A stretch of 64,000 nucleotides of DNA from DASUAS01 sp963841415 (GCA_963841415.1 CAWJCN010000003.1:930001-994000), one strand, 5' to 3'. Positions 8,758 through 17,560 are shown, counted from the stretch's first letter. The notes: generated by a model not told the origin, from the letters alone. Program-made: numbers and translations.

Positions 8758-9458
8758 GGAGACGTTCGACTTCCGCAAGCTGTCGGTGATCGTGCCCGTG
8801 TTCGACGAGCGCAACACGGTGGTGGAGATCGTCCGGCGCATGCGCGCGGTCGACCTGCCCGTCGACCTCGAGATCGTGATCGTGGACGACGGCAGCACCG
8901 ACGGCACGCGCGACGTGCTGCGCCAGCTCGCCGACAGCACCGTGCGCGTCGTCAACCACGACGTGAACCGGGGGAAGGGCACCGCGATCCGTACCGGCCT
9001 CGAGCACGTCACCGGCGACCTCGTGCTCGTGCAGGACGCCGACCTCGAGTACGACCCCGAGGACTGGACCAAGCTGCTCGCGCCGATCCTGCGCGGCAAG
9101 GCGCGGGTCGTCTACGGCTCGCGTCTTCACCGGCGAGCGCCGCAACATGCTCTTCTTCCACTGGGTCGGCAACCGGTTCCTGTCGTTGGTCACCAACGTG
9201 CTCTACAACACGACGCTCTCCGACATGGAGACCTGCTACAAGCTCTTCGACCGCCGCCTGCTCGACAGCATCACGTTGCGCGCCGTGCGGTTCGAGTTCG
9301 AGCCGGAGGTCACCGCCAAGATCCTGCGCCAAGGGATCCGCATCTATGAGGTGCCGATCTCCTACACCGGGCGCGAGTTCGACGAGGGCAAGAAGATCAC
9401 CTGGCGCGACGGCTTCGTCGCGCTCTGGACCCTCGTCAAGTACCGATTCGTGGATTAG
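8747..9458 (+). pseudogene. Family 2 glycosyltransferase (polyprenol-phosphate sugar transferase type), frameshifted
   Basis: The first 126 codons read as a GT2 enzyme of the dolichol-phosphate mannose synthase type: LSVIVPVFDERNTVVEIV, VDDGSTDGTRDVL, NRGKGTAIRTGL and the DxD-like VQDADLEYDP. At 9122-9127 one extra base shifts the frame. The remaining half continues without loss in the next frame from 9147 (NMLFFHWVGNRFLSL, TLSDMETCYKLF, FEFEPEVTAKIL). Removing one base gives a continuous protein of about 236 residues with a normal end at 9458. The sequence on both sides is well conserved, so either a sequencing indel or a very recent mutation is likely. The start overlaps uxs, and the stop TAG overlaps the next GTG by one base. 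Confidence 0.7.
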
Positions 9459-10360
9459 TGGGTGACATGACAGCCACGGCCCCGCGTTGGGCCGCGGTGG
9501 TCGTCAACTTCGAGTCGGGACCGTTGCTGCTCGACTGCGTGCGTTCGCTCCTCGCCGACACCAGCGCCGGCATGCCTGAAGTCGTCGTCGTCGACAACGG
9601 GTCCGCCGACGGATCGGTCGCCGCGCTCCGTGCCGCGCGGCCCGACGTGCAGGTCGTCACGCCACCCGGGAACGTCGGCTACGCGGCGGCCGCGAACCGG
9701 GGCATCGCCGCCACGACTGCCCCGGTGGTGGCCGTCGGCAACCCCGACCTCGTCGTCGAGCCCGGCACTGCACGCGCGTTGCTCGCCCGGTTCGACCGTG
9801 AGCCCGACCTCGCCGCCGTCGGCCCCTCGCTGCACAACCCCGACGGCAGCCGGTACCCGTCGGCGCGGGCGCACGTGGCAACCGTCGACGCGGTCGGTCA
9901 TGCGGTGCTTGGGCGCCTCTTCCCGCGCAACCGCTTCACCCGCCGCTACCGGCAGCTCGACGCGTCCTGGGACCGGCCGCGGGACGTCGACTGGGTGTCG
10001 GGGGCGCTGGTGTTCCTGCGCCGGAGCGCGCTCGACTCCGTCGGCGGCTGGGACGAGCGTTACTTCATGTACCTCGAGGACGTCGACCTCGCCTGGCGCC
10101 TGCGACGGATCGGGTGGCGCGTCGCCTACGAGCCCACCGGGCGCGCCACCCATGTGCAGGGCGCGAGCACCGCGTCGCATCCCTACCGCATGATCGTCGA
10201 GCACCACCGTTCGGCCTACCGCTTCGCGGCGCGCCGGTGGCGCGGCCCACAGCGGGTCCTGCTGCTCCCGGCCGCCTGCTTCCTGGCCCTGCGCGCGGCG
10301 GTCGACATGGTGGCCCGGGCGCTGCACACCCGGCCCGAGAGGCCGAGGGTCACCGGGTAA
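9458..10360 (+). CDS. wbbL: Family 2 glycosyltransferase, WbbL-like (probable rhamnosyltransferase)
   Basis: The 300 residues carry the GT2 fold: AAVVVNFESGPLLLDCV, VVVDNGSADGS, TPPGNVGYAAAANRG and VDWVSGALVFLRRSA, then GGWDERYFMYLEDVDLAWRLRR. In the last run the E/D cluster corresponds to the catalytic base region of the WbbL/rhamnosyltransferase group. In mycobacteria WbbL adds rhamnose from dTDP-rhamnose to the polyprenyl-P-P-GlcNAc linker at the inner membrane. Its position after rmlD and before the mannose-1-P guanylyltransferase-like gene mirrors the mycobacterial order. The sugar specificity is inferred from context. An ATG at 9467 is an alternative start. Confidence 0.7.
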   Translation: MGDMTATAPRWAAVVVNFESGPLLLDCVRSLLADTSAGMPEVVVVDNGSADGSVAALRAARPDVQVVTPPGNVGYAAAANRGIAATTAPVVAVGNPDLVVEPGTARALLARFDREPDLAAVGPSLHNPDGSRYPSARAHVATVDAVGHAVLGRLFPRNRFTRRYRQLDASWDRPRDVDWVSGALVFLRRSALDSVGGWDERYFMYLEDVDLAWRLRRIGWRVAYEPTGRATHVQGASTASHPYRMIVEHHRSAYRFAARRWRGPQRVLLLPAACFLALRAAVDMVARALHTRPERPRVTG

Positions 10361-10363
10361 CCT
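10358..10363 (+). promoter_or_regulatory. -10 element of leaderless gene at 10374
   Basis: TAACCT, made from the stop region of the preceding glycosyltransferase, lies 10 bases before the ATG at 10374 without a ribosome site between. Confidence 0.4.
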
Positions 10364-10373
10364 GCCACTCGCC

Positions 10374-11186
10374 ATGCCCCAGTCCCGGACCCGCTACCAG
10401 CGCGCTGCCATGCGCTCCCGCTACCGCAAGCCCAAGCGGAAGCGTGGCGGGTCGTTCGGCTGGAACGTCACGATCGCGGTCCTCGTCGTCGTCGGCGTCG
10501 TCGCCGTCTTCCTCGTGCGCGGCGGCGGGGACAGCGCCGGCAGCGGTCCGCCGCGCGCGGCCGACGCCGCCTCCAACGAGCCCGGCGACCACTGGCACAC
10601 CGCGTTCCAGGTGAACATCTGCGGCGAATGGCTCACCGCGCAGCCGCTGTTCGAGAAGCCGGCCGACAACCCCAACCAGCAGGCGAACGTCGGCATCCAC
10701 ACCCACGGTGACAACCTCATCCACACCCACCCGTTCGTGGTGAGCGAGGAGGGCGACAACGCCAAGCTGGCGCTCTACGCCGAGTACGCCGGCTGGTCCG
10801 TGTCGTCCGATTCCATCGACGCGTGGGTCGGGCCGAAGTCGAAACCCAAGCAGACGGAGTGGTCCAACGGCGACACGTGTCCGTTCGGCCAGTACAAGGG
10901 TCAGAAGGGCGAGTTGAGCTGGGAGATCGACGGCAAGGCCCGCACCGGCAACCCGAGCGACTACCACATGCAAGACGGCGAGACGCTCGCCATCTACTTC
11001 CTGCCGAAGGGCGCCGACAAGCCGTTCCCGCCCGACGCCTGCAGCGCGTTCGCGAACATCTCCGACAGCGCGACGGCGGTGCTGAGCAAGAACTCGCCCT
11101 GCCGTGCCATCGACGCGACGACGACCACCGCGCCCGGGGCGACGACCACCACTGCTCCCGCGGCTACCACGACCTCCACACCGTGA
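10374..11186 (+). CDS. Membrane-anchored histidine-rich extracytoplasmic protein of unknown function
   Basis: The 270-residue protein starts with a very basic stretch (residues 1-27, many Arg/Lys) and then one membrane helix (about 28-46). The outer domain contains GDHWHTAFQVNICGEW, NVGIHTHGDNLIHTHPF and DYHMQDGETLAIYF, and ends in a Thr/Ala/Pro-rich tail. The clustered HWH, HTH and HTHP histidines, with cysteines near 83, 169, 224 and 241, look like a metal-binding or cupin-like beta fold. I do not recognise a named family. It sits between wbbL and the sugar nucleotidyltransferase, so a role in the cell envelope is possible but unproven. Confidence 0.7.
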   Translation: MPQSRTRYQRAAMRSRYRKPKRKRGGSFGWNVTIAVLVVVGVVAVFLVRGGGDSAGSGPPRAADAASNEPGDHWHTAFQVNICGEWLTAQPLFEKPADNPNQQANVGIHTHGDNLIHTHPFVVSEEGDNAKLALYAEYAGWSVSSDSIDAWVGPKSKPKQTEWSNGDTCPFGQYKGQKGELSWEIDGKARTGNPSDYHMQDGETLAIYFLPKGADKPFPPDACSAFANISDSATAVLSKNSPCRAIDATTTTAPGATTTTAPAATTTSTP

Positions 11187-11196
11187 GGCCGCGGTC

Positions 11197-12297
11197 GTGA
11201 AGGCGATCGTCCTGGTCGGTGGCGAGGGCACGCGCCTCCGGCCGCTCACCTACAGCACGCCCAAGCCGCTCCTCCCGATCGCCAACCAGGCGTTCCTCGA
11301 GCGCCAGCTCGCGTGGCTCGCCCGCCACGGCGTCGACGAAGCGGTGCTGTCGCTGGGTTACCTGCCCGACTCGTTCGAAGCGCACTTCCCCGAGGGGCGG
11401 TTCGGCGATCTCGCGTTGCGGTACGCGGTCGAAGACCATCCGCTCGGCACCGCGGGCGCGATCCGCTTTGCCGCACATGGCGTCGACGAACGGCTGGTGG
11501 TCTGCAACGGCGACGTGCTCACCACCCTCGATCTCGACGCGCTGGTCGCGTTCCACGACGTGCGCGGCGCAGAAGCCACCATCTGCCTCACCAAGGTCGC
11601 CGACCCGTCGGCGTTCGGCGTGGTGCCGACCCGCGACGACGGTGAGGTCGTCGCGTTCGTCGAGAAGCCGCCCAAGGGCAAGGCACCCACCAAGTGGATC
11701 AACGCCGGCACCTACGTGCTCGAACCGTCGGTGCTGCAGCGGATCCCCGAGCGCTTGACGGTGTCGATCGAGCGCGAGACATTCCCCCGCATGCTCGTCG
11801 ATCCCGGGCGTCTGTACGCAATGGCGAGCGACGCCTACTGGATCGATATCGGCACGCCCGAGAAATACCTCCAGGCTCACGCCGACGTGCTCGCCGGTGT
11901 GCTGAGCGGAACCCGCGCACCCGGCGCGCACGAGACCGCGCCCGGGGTGTGGGTGCAGGGCGATGCCGAGGTCGACGCCGAGGCACGCATCGAGGCACCG
12001 GCGCTGCTGGGTGACGGTGCGCGCATCGAGGCGGGCGCGCGTGTCGCCGGCTCGGCGGTGGGTGCGGGAAGCGTCGTCGGGTCCGGCGCGCGACTCCTGC
12101 GCGCCGTGGTGCACGAAGGCGCGGTGCTCGAGGCCGACGCCGAGGCGATCGACTCGGTGATCGGTGCGGGGGCTCGCCTCGGCGCGGGCGCGATCGCGTC
12201 TGACCACACGATCGTGGGCGCCGGCGCGGCGCTCGCGGCTGGCGCGCGCGCCTCGGGGGCGCGCATCCGCCGTCCCGATCCCGACGCCGAAAGCTGA
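11197..12297 (+). CDS. manC: Sugar-1-phosphate nucleotidyltransferase (mannose-1-phosphate guanylyltransferase type)
   Basis: The 366 residues begin with the pyrophosphorylase signature VLVGGEGTRLRPLTYSTPKP. VCNGDVLTTLDLDAL (Mg-binding Asp), VAFVEKPPKGKAPTKWINAGTYV and SDAYWIDIGTPEKYLQAH follow. From about residue 245 the C-terminus is a run of Gly/Ala-rich hexapeptide-like repeats that predict a left-handed beta-helix. The enzyme joins a sugar-1-phosphate to an NTP. GDP-mannose is the likely product by synteny with Rv3264c and the phosphomannomutase at 29071, but dTDP- or UDP-sugars cannot be excluded. It starts at GTG 11197, just after the preceding gene. Confidence 0.75.
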   Translation: MKAIVLVGGEGTRLRPLTYSTPKPLLPIANQAFLERQLAWLARHGVDEAVLSLGYLPDSFEAHFPEGRFGDLALRYAVEDHPLGTAGAIRFAAHGVDERLVVCNGDVLTTLDLDALVAFHDVRGAEATICLTKVADPSAFGVVPTRDDGEVVAFVEKPPKGKAPTKWINAGTYVLEPSVLQRIPERLTVSIERETFPRMLVDPGRLYAMASDAYWIDIGTPEKYLQAHADVLAGVLSGTRAPGAHETAPGVWVQGDAEVDAEARIEAPALLGDGARIEAGARVAGSAVGAGSVVGSGARLLRAVVHEGAVLEADAEAIDSVIGAGARLGAGAIASDHTIVGAGAALAAGARASGARIRRPDPDAES

Positions 12298-12302
12298 CGC
12301 CG

Positions 12303-13246
12303 ATGCGCGTCATGGTCACGGGCGGTGCCGGGTTCATCGGCTCGACGCTCGTCGACCGCCTGCTGGCCGAGGGGTGCGACGTCGACGCCATCGACGACCT
12401 CTCGTCCGGTGTGCTCGCCAACCTCACCGACGCGCGCGCGCAACGCAACCGCAAGTTCAGCTTCCACCGGCTCGACATCCGGTCGCCGCAGCTGGTCGAC
12501 CTCCTCGCTCACCGCAAGCCCGAAGTCGTCTTCCACCTGGCCGCGCAGCTCGACGTGCGCGCGTCAGTGGCCAAGCCGCTGTTCGACGCCGAGGTCAACG
12601 TGCTCGGTTCGCTCAACGTGTGCGAGGCCGCGCTGGCAGCGGGGACGCGCAAGGTGGTGTTCGCCGGGTCGGGCGGCACGCTCTACGGTGTGCCCGAGAG
12701 CCTGCCGGTGCGCGAGAGCCACCCGCAACGGCCGATCTCGCCCTACGGCGTCTCGAAGAAGGCCGCCGGCGACTACCTGCACTACTACCGCGAGGTCCGC
12801 GGCCTCGAGTACACGGACCTCGCGCTCGGCAACGTCTACGGACCGCGCCAGGATCCCAATGGTGAGGCGGGCGTCGTCGCGATCTTCGTCGGGCGCATGC
12901 TCGCGGGGCGCCAGCCCACGGTGTACGGCGACGGCACTCAGACGCGCGATTACGTCTTCGTGGACGACGTGGTCGACGCGTTCGTGCGCGCCACCGAGAA
13001 GGGCGGCGGGCTGCTGATGAACATCGGCACCGGGGTCGAGACGAGCGTGCTCGACCTCTACGACACCATGGCGCGGCTCACCGGTTATCCCGAACCACCC
13101 AACCGCGCGCCGGCGCGCGCGGTGAATTGCCCCGCTCGGCCCTCGACCCCGGACGCTCGGCCATCCACCTCGGTTGGAAGCCGTGGACCACCCTCGCCGA
13201 CGGCCTGGCCATCACCGTCGACTGGTTCCGCACCCGCGACGGGTGA
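12303..13246 (+). pseudogene. NAD-dependent epimerase/dehydratase (GalE-like), frameshifted near the 3' end
   Basis: The first 272 codons are a typical extended SDR: VTGGAGFIGSTLVDRLL, FHLAAQLDVRASVAKP, SGGTLYGVPE, the catalytic YGVSKKAAG and GNVYGPRQDPNGEAGV. At about 13117-13122, inside a GCGCGCGCGG run, one base appears to be missing. The frame then runs on into unrelated codons. One frame over, the expected C-terminus follows (ELPRSALDPGRSAIHLGW, then TLADGLAITVDWFRTRDG) and stops at 13244-13246. The family interconverts nucleotide sugars; the substrate is unknown. It begins 5 bases after the nucleotidyltransferase stop and is convergent with the GMC gene. Confidence 0.7.
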
Positions 13247-13255
13247 GCTCGCGGC

Positions 13256-14803
13256 TCAGATGACGGCCGCGAGGTGGTCCGCCAGGCGCAACGCGAGCGC
13301 GGTGATGGTCAGCGTCGGGGTGTTGGCGCCACTGGTCGGAAACACCGCACTCCCTCCGAGGTAGAGGTTGGCGACGGTGTGCACCTTGCAGTTGCGGTCG
13401 ACCACGCCGTCGGCCGGCGAGGAGCTCATCCGCGCCGTGCCGATGTGGTGCGAACCGGTGTTGACCTCGAAGTCGAGCTCGTCGTCGGTCGAGGTGTCGG
13501 CATCGTGGAAGCCGGCGATGTCGAGGTGGAGGCGCCCGAAGCCGAGCTGGCCGACGCGAGTCGCGAAGAGCCTCACCGTTCGGAGCAGGCTGAGACGGTC
13601 GTCGCGCGGTGAGGCGCCAGTCGAGCTGGATGCGGGGCATGCCGAGCGCGTCCTTGGTGCGCACCAGGGTCACCCGGCTCGCGGGGTTGGGCTCCTGCTC
13701 GCACAGGACGCGGGCCGTGGGCACGACGCCGACGGTCTTGCCCTCGGAGCGGAGGAGGTCGATGCCGTGCTGCACGCCCGGGTACACCCGGGCGAGGCGT
13801 TCGTCGTCGGGCGCGAACGGGTACTCGAGGGTGACCTCGCAGGCCCGCAGCTCCTGCTGCTGCATGAGCTCCGGGGAGACGAGCGCCACCGTCTGGAGCG
13901 AGACGTCGCGTGTCTCGCCGCCCACCTCGATCGAGAGCGGGTTGAGCTGGTAGGGCGCGAGCCTCGACTGCTCCACGGTGAGGGGCACGGGGCCGACCCC
14001 GATGTTCACGTGCTCCATGAACGACCGCCCGACCTGGTCGGTTTCGTTGCCGATGCCGGCCGGGCGCCGATCGTTCGAGGCCAGCAGCAGCCGCGGGACC
14101 TCCAACCCGCCAGTCGCGAGCACGAAGACGCGGCGCGGGCATGGAACGCATTCCCGGTCAGCGTCTTGACGTCGACGCGCTCGACTGCGCCGCCGCTCTC
14201 GTCGAGCCCGAGCCGCGTGACGTTCGCCCACAGCACCAGTCGAATACGCGGCGCGTCGGTGATCTCTTGGCGGTACACCTCGCCGAGGACGGGATGGCCG
14301 GCGACCTGGTAGAGCGCGTGCGGCGTCACCGTGTCGTCGAGGAAGGGCTGTGTGATGTCGCCGCGGTCACGCCACGACGCGATCGAGTAGTCGTAAGGAC
14401 CCAGCTTGATCACGTCGTGCGCGCCGGCGTAGTAGGGGTCGAGCTCCGCCCGCGCGATGGGCCACCCCGATCGGGGAACGTAGGGCCGCACCGCGAAGTC
14501 GAGCTCGGGAAAGGGCCGGCAGAAGCCGGCCCAGTGGTTGGTGGTGCCCCCGAAGAAGCGCAGCCGTGGCTCGTCGAGCCCGAAGTGCTCCTTCGGGTCG
14601 ATGGGCAGGCCCACCGTCTTCCCGCGGTAGAGGGCCTGGGTGGCGGGATCGGGGTGGAAGCCCCCGCTCTCGAGGAGCAGGACGTCACGGCCCTGCGCGG
14701 CGATCGCCCGGGAGAGGGTGATCCCGGCCGCACCTGCGCCGATGACGCAGACATCGGCCGTCAGCGTGCTGGCGCGCCGGACCTTGCGTGCGTCGACGAG
14801 CAC
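13256..14803 (-). pseudogene. GMC-family FAD oxidoreductase, two frameshifts
   Basis: Three adjacent frames together give one GMC oxidoreductase of about 515 residues. Frame 1 (14803 to about 14135) has DVCVIGAGAAGITLSRAI, FFGGTTNHWAGFCRPF and WPIARAELDPYY. Frame 2 (about 14135 to 13605) has RVFVLATGGLEVPRLLLAS and RSFMEHVNIGVG. Frame 3 (about 13605 to 13256) has the C-terminal active-site region GSHHIGTARMS and GGSAVFPTSGANTPTLTI. One base is missing within 14130-14138 and one is extra within 13600-13608, both in GC-alternating runs. The family oxidises alcohols or sugars with FAD. The small Tat-signal protein 3 bases upstream is its probable export partner. The substrate is unknown. Confidence 0.75.
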
Positions 14804-14806
14804 GGC

Positions 14807-15190
14807 TCAGGCGCCGAGCGCGATTGCAGCCGACGCCCGTGCCTCGGTGAGCGCGAGTTGCCATCCCTGGACGCTCACGATCCGGCCGGCGGCGAAGTCG
14901 TCCGCCACCTGGCCGGTGAGGTCGGGGAGCAGCTTGCGCACGCTCGTGCCCGCGCCCGCCCCCGGGAGCTGCGCGGTGAGGAATCCGACGTCGGCTTCGG
15001 CGGCGTGCCCGCGCAGGTACGCACGGCCGATGGCGACGACTCCGTCGGTGTTCGACGCCGCGGCGGCGGTGACCGCCGCGGCCGATGTCTCGGTGGACGG
15101 TTCGAGGAGGCCGGCGACGACCGCGGCACCGGACGCGGCGCCGACGGCCAGCGCGCCGAGAAAGGTGCGGCGACCCACGGGTTGAGACAC
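14807..15190 (-). CDS. Small Tat-signal protein, probable partner subunit of the GMC oxidoreductase
   Basis: The 127-residue protein has a twin-arginine signal (GRRTFLGALAVGAASG, about residues 6-21) and an Ala-rich hydrophobic segment. About 80 residues follow (VVAIGRAYLRGHAAEADVGF, LLPDLTGQVADDFAAGRIV). Small Tat subunits encoded just before GMC dehydrogenases, such as the gluconate 2-dehydrogenase subunit 3 type, carry their signal-less flavoprotein partner across the membrane. The GMC gene starts 3 bases after this stop and itself has no signal peptide, which fits. The GTG at 15190 is chosen because the Tat motif starts there and a leaderless -10 box precedes it. Confidence 0.65.
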   Translation of the reverse strand: MSQPVGRRTFLGALAVGAASGAAVVAGLLEPSTETSAAAVTAAAASNTDGVVAIGRAYLRGHAAEADVGFLTAQLPGAGAGTSVRKLLPDLTGQVADDFAAGRIVSVQGWQLALTEARASAAIALGA

Positions 15191-15198
15191 GGTGCCCG

Positions 15199-15204
15199 AT
15201 GCTA
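15199..15204 (-). promoter_or_regulatory. -10 element of leaderless Tat-protein/GMC operon
   Basis: Read on the minus strand, TAGCAT lies 8 bases before the GTG at 15190, with no ribosome site. Confidence 0.5.
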
Positions 15205-15243
15205 CCGAGCGACCGCGTGCCGACGACCTCGCGCTCGGGTCCG

Positions 15244-15852
15244 TCAGCGAAAGGTGCGCAGCTGCTCGAGCGGCAACGCCGGGCGCGAGCGTCCGGCGTA
15301 TGCAGGGTCGGGTCGTCCCACGAGCACCATCGCGTGCGGCAGCCACTCGGGATCGAGTCCGAGGGCGTCGCGGGCCGCCTCGGGGCAGAAGATCGGCGCG
15401 GCGACCCAACACGACGCGTAGCCGGCGGCCGCGGCCGCCAGCATGAGGTTCTCGACCGCCGCGCCCAGCGAGAGCAGCGCCATGCCGAACTCGGCGCGCT
15501 GGCGGGTCTCGTCGGGGTAGCGGTCGAGCCCGTGCCATGTGAGGCACCCGAGCACGATCGCGGGGGCGCCGGTGATCTTGCGGTGTGACGCGTCCAGGAG
15601 CTGGTCGACTCCGTCCTTGGCCACGCCGTCGCCTTCGAGATCACGCCGCCACGCGTCGCCCATGCCGTCGGCGAGCTGCTGCTTGGCGCGGTCGGTGTCG
15701 ACGACGACCCAGCGCCACGGGCGCGAGTGGTGCGGCGCGGGCGCGGTGCACGCGGCCTCGACGAAGCCGTCGAGCGCATCGCGCGGCACGGGCTCGTCCA
15801 CGAAGGCACGGATCGACCGCCGCGCGTCGAGGAACGCCGGCACCCGACTCAC
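15244..15852 (-). CDS. Nitroreductase-family protein, probable dehydro-F420 reductase (FbiB C-terminal domain homologue)
   Basis: The 202 residues form a nitroreductase FMN fold: FLDARRSIRAFVDEPVPRDA at the start (R-R-S-x-R for FMN phosphate), HHSRPWRWVVVDT, AAVENLMLAAAAAGYASCW and ALGLDPEWLPHAMVLVG. In mycobacteria this domain is fused behind CofE to make FbiB and reduces dehydro-F420-0 with FMNH2. Here it is a separate gene 25 bases after cofE on the same strand. That makes F420 maturation the best guess; a general nitroreductase is the alternative. Transcription follows cofD-cofE. Confidence 0.75.
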   Translation of the reverse strand: MSRVPAFLDARRSIRAFVDEPVPRDALDGFVEAACTAPAPHHSRPWRWVVVDTDRAKQQLADGMGDAWRRDLEGDGVAKDGVDQLLDASHRKITGAPAIVLGCLTWHGLDRYPDETRQRAEFGMALLSLGAAVENLMLAAAAAGYASCWVAAPIFCPEAARDALGLDPEWLPHAMVLVGRPDPAYAGRSRPALPLEQLRTFR

Positions 15853-15877
15853 CGCCCTTCCTCACCTCGGTGGGGGG

Positions 15878-16588
15878 TCATCGGAACAGGTCCTCGGCGG
15901 GGGAGCGGACGAGCTCGCGCGTGCTGCTCTCACGGAACCACGCGGGATCGAGGCCGCGCACGATCGCGACGGGCACGCCGGCGGACTTGCCCATGACGAG
16001 CTCGGCGGCCGCGGCCACTTCATCGGCCACCGCCACCTCGGTCACCTGGAGCTCGCGGCCGAGGGCGTCGTCGGTGCCGCGCAGGTCGACGATCGCGGCG
16101 AGGCCGGCGACCCCGATGGCCACGTCGGTGAGCCCCTGGCGCCAGGGCCGGCCGAAGGTGTCGGAGATCACGACCGCGAGGTCGACGCCCCGCGTGGCTC
16201 GCAGCGCGTCGCGGATGCGGCGAGCCGAGCGATCGGGGTCGACGGGGAGGAGCGCAGCCCACCCGGCGTCGACGTTGGACAGGTCGATGCCGGCGTTCGC
16301 GCACACGAACCCGTGGCGCGTCTCGCTGATGATGAGATCGCCGCGACGGCGCAACACCCGCACCGACTCGCTCTCCACCAGCACCCGGCGCGCGTCGCGA
16401 TCGGCGGCATCGACCTCGACGAGTCGGCCCTCGGACTTGGAGACGATCTTCTGCGTGACGACGAGGCAGTCGCCGTCGAGCAGGGGAGTGTCCTGCGCGT
16501 CGGCGGCGTCGGCGATCAGCGGCGCGAGCGCGTCGTCGGGCCGTACCTCGGGCAGGCCGTCGACGGGGATGAGAGTGAGTGGTTGCAC
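15878..16588 (-). CDS. cofE: Coenzyme F420-0:L-glutamate ligase
   Basis: The 236 residues match the CofE family over their whole length. CLVVTQKIVSKSEGR (about 42-56) and RHGFVCANAGIDLSNV bind the nucleotide and metal, and VVISDTFGRPWRQGLTDVAI is the other conserved block. The enzyme adds L-glutamates to F420-0 with GTP. It corresponds to the N-terminal half of mycobacterial FbiB and ends at the usual length, so it is a true stand-alone form. It follows cofD by 9 bases on the same strand, and the nitroreductase gene follows it. Confidence 0.9.
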   Translation of the reverse strand: MQPLTLIPVDGLPEVRPDDALAPLIADAADAQDTPLLDGDCLVVTQKIVSKSEGRLVEVDAADRDARRVLVESESVRVLRRRGDLIISETRHGFVCANAGIDLSNVDAGWAALLPVDPDRSARRIRDALRATRGVDLAVVISDTFGRPWRQGLTDVAIGVAGLAAIVDLRGTDDALGRELQVTEVAVADEVAAAAELVMGKSAGVPVAIVRGLDPAWFRESSTRELVRSPAEDLFR

Positions 16589-16597
16589 GCGTCCGCG

Positions 16598-17560
16598 TTA
16601 CGCGACGGCGGCGAGCGTGTCGCGCGCGAGCGCGGCCGCGACGCGCGCGTCGGTCATCAGCGTGTCGGCGACCACGGCGCGCACGCCGAGCGCTTCGATC
16701 TCGCCGGCCCGGGCAGCGTCGCCGGTGTCGATCACGAGCGCGCTGCAGAAGGCGCGGTACTCCCGGGCGACACCGACGCACGACACGTCGATGCCCATCG
16801 GGCGCATCAGTCGGTCGGCCGGGCCCTTCACCGGTCGGCCCGCGATGATCGGGCTCACGCCGACGACCCGTTCACGGCGGGCAACGAGTGCGTCGCGGAT
16901 CCCGGGCACCGCCAGGATCGGTCCGATGGAGATCACGGGGTTGCTGGGGCAGACCAGCACGGTCTCGGCGTCGGCGATGGCATCGAGCACGCCGGGCGCG
17001 GGCGTCGACTCGGCCGCGCCCGCGAACCGCACAGCGACCACCGCGGGCTCGCAGCGCTCGCGCACGAACCACTCCTGCATGGCGAGGTCGCCGATGTCGG
17101 TGGTGATGCGGGTGGCGACGCGGTCGTCGGTCATCGGGAGCAGCCGGGGGCCGAGCCCCCACGCCGCCGTGATCCGGGCGGTCGCCTCGCTGAGCGTCGC
17201 CCCTTCACGCAGCACGCGGGTGCGGAAGAGGTGGGTGGCGAGGTCGCGGTCGCCGAGGCGGAACCAGGTGTCGTCGCCGTAGTGGGCGAGGGCGTCGATG
17301 GTGGTGAACGTCTCGCCGGCCAGGCCCCAGCCGGTGTCGGGGTTGTGGGCCCCGGCCAGCGTGTAGGTGACCGAGTCGAGGTCGGGGCTCACGAAGAGGC
17401 CGTGGAACCAGTCGTCGTCGGCGGTGTTGACCACGACGGTCACCTCGGCGGGGTCCACCACCTGGACGAGGCCCCGCAGGAAGCGGGCGGCTCCCACACC
17501 TCCCGCCAGCGCCGTGATCACCGCGACTGGTCGATTCCGCTCCGACGTCCCGGCCTCCAC
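16598..17560 (-). CDS. cofD: 2-phospho-L-lactate (or phosphoenolpyruvate) transferase
   Basis: The 320-residue CofD/FbiA protein has TALAGGVGAARFLRGL near the N-terminus, VVNTADDDWFHGLFVSPDLD for substrate binding, GWGLAGETF and LVCPSNPVISIGPILAVPGI. It transfers the phospholactyl or enolpyruvyl group from the guanylyl donor to Fo, making (dehydro-)F420-0. GTG at 17560 is the first start, but its opening residues (EAGTSERNRP) are encoded by the dispersed repeat at 17529-17638. A GTG at 17521 gives a 307-residue protein starting right at the conserved core and may be the real start. FbiC and the guanylyltransferase (FbiD) are not in this window. Confidence 0.9.
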   Translation of the reverse strand: MEAGTSERNRPVAVITALAGGVGAARFLRGLVQVVDPAEVTVVVNTADDDWFHGLFVSPDLDSVTYTLAGAHNPDTGWGLAGETFTTIDALAHYGDDTWFRLGDRDLATHLFRTRVLREGATLSEATARITAAWGLGPRLLPMTDDRVATRITTDIGDLAMQEWFVRERCEPAVVAVRFAGAAESTPAPGVLDAIADAETVLVCPSNPVISIGPILAVPGIRDALVARRERVVGVSPIIAGRPVKGPADRLMRPMGIDVSCVGVAREYRAFCSALVIDTGDAARAGEIEALGVRAVVADTLMTDARVAAALARDTLAAVA

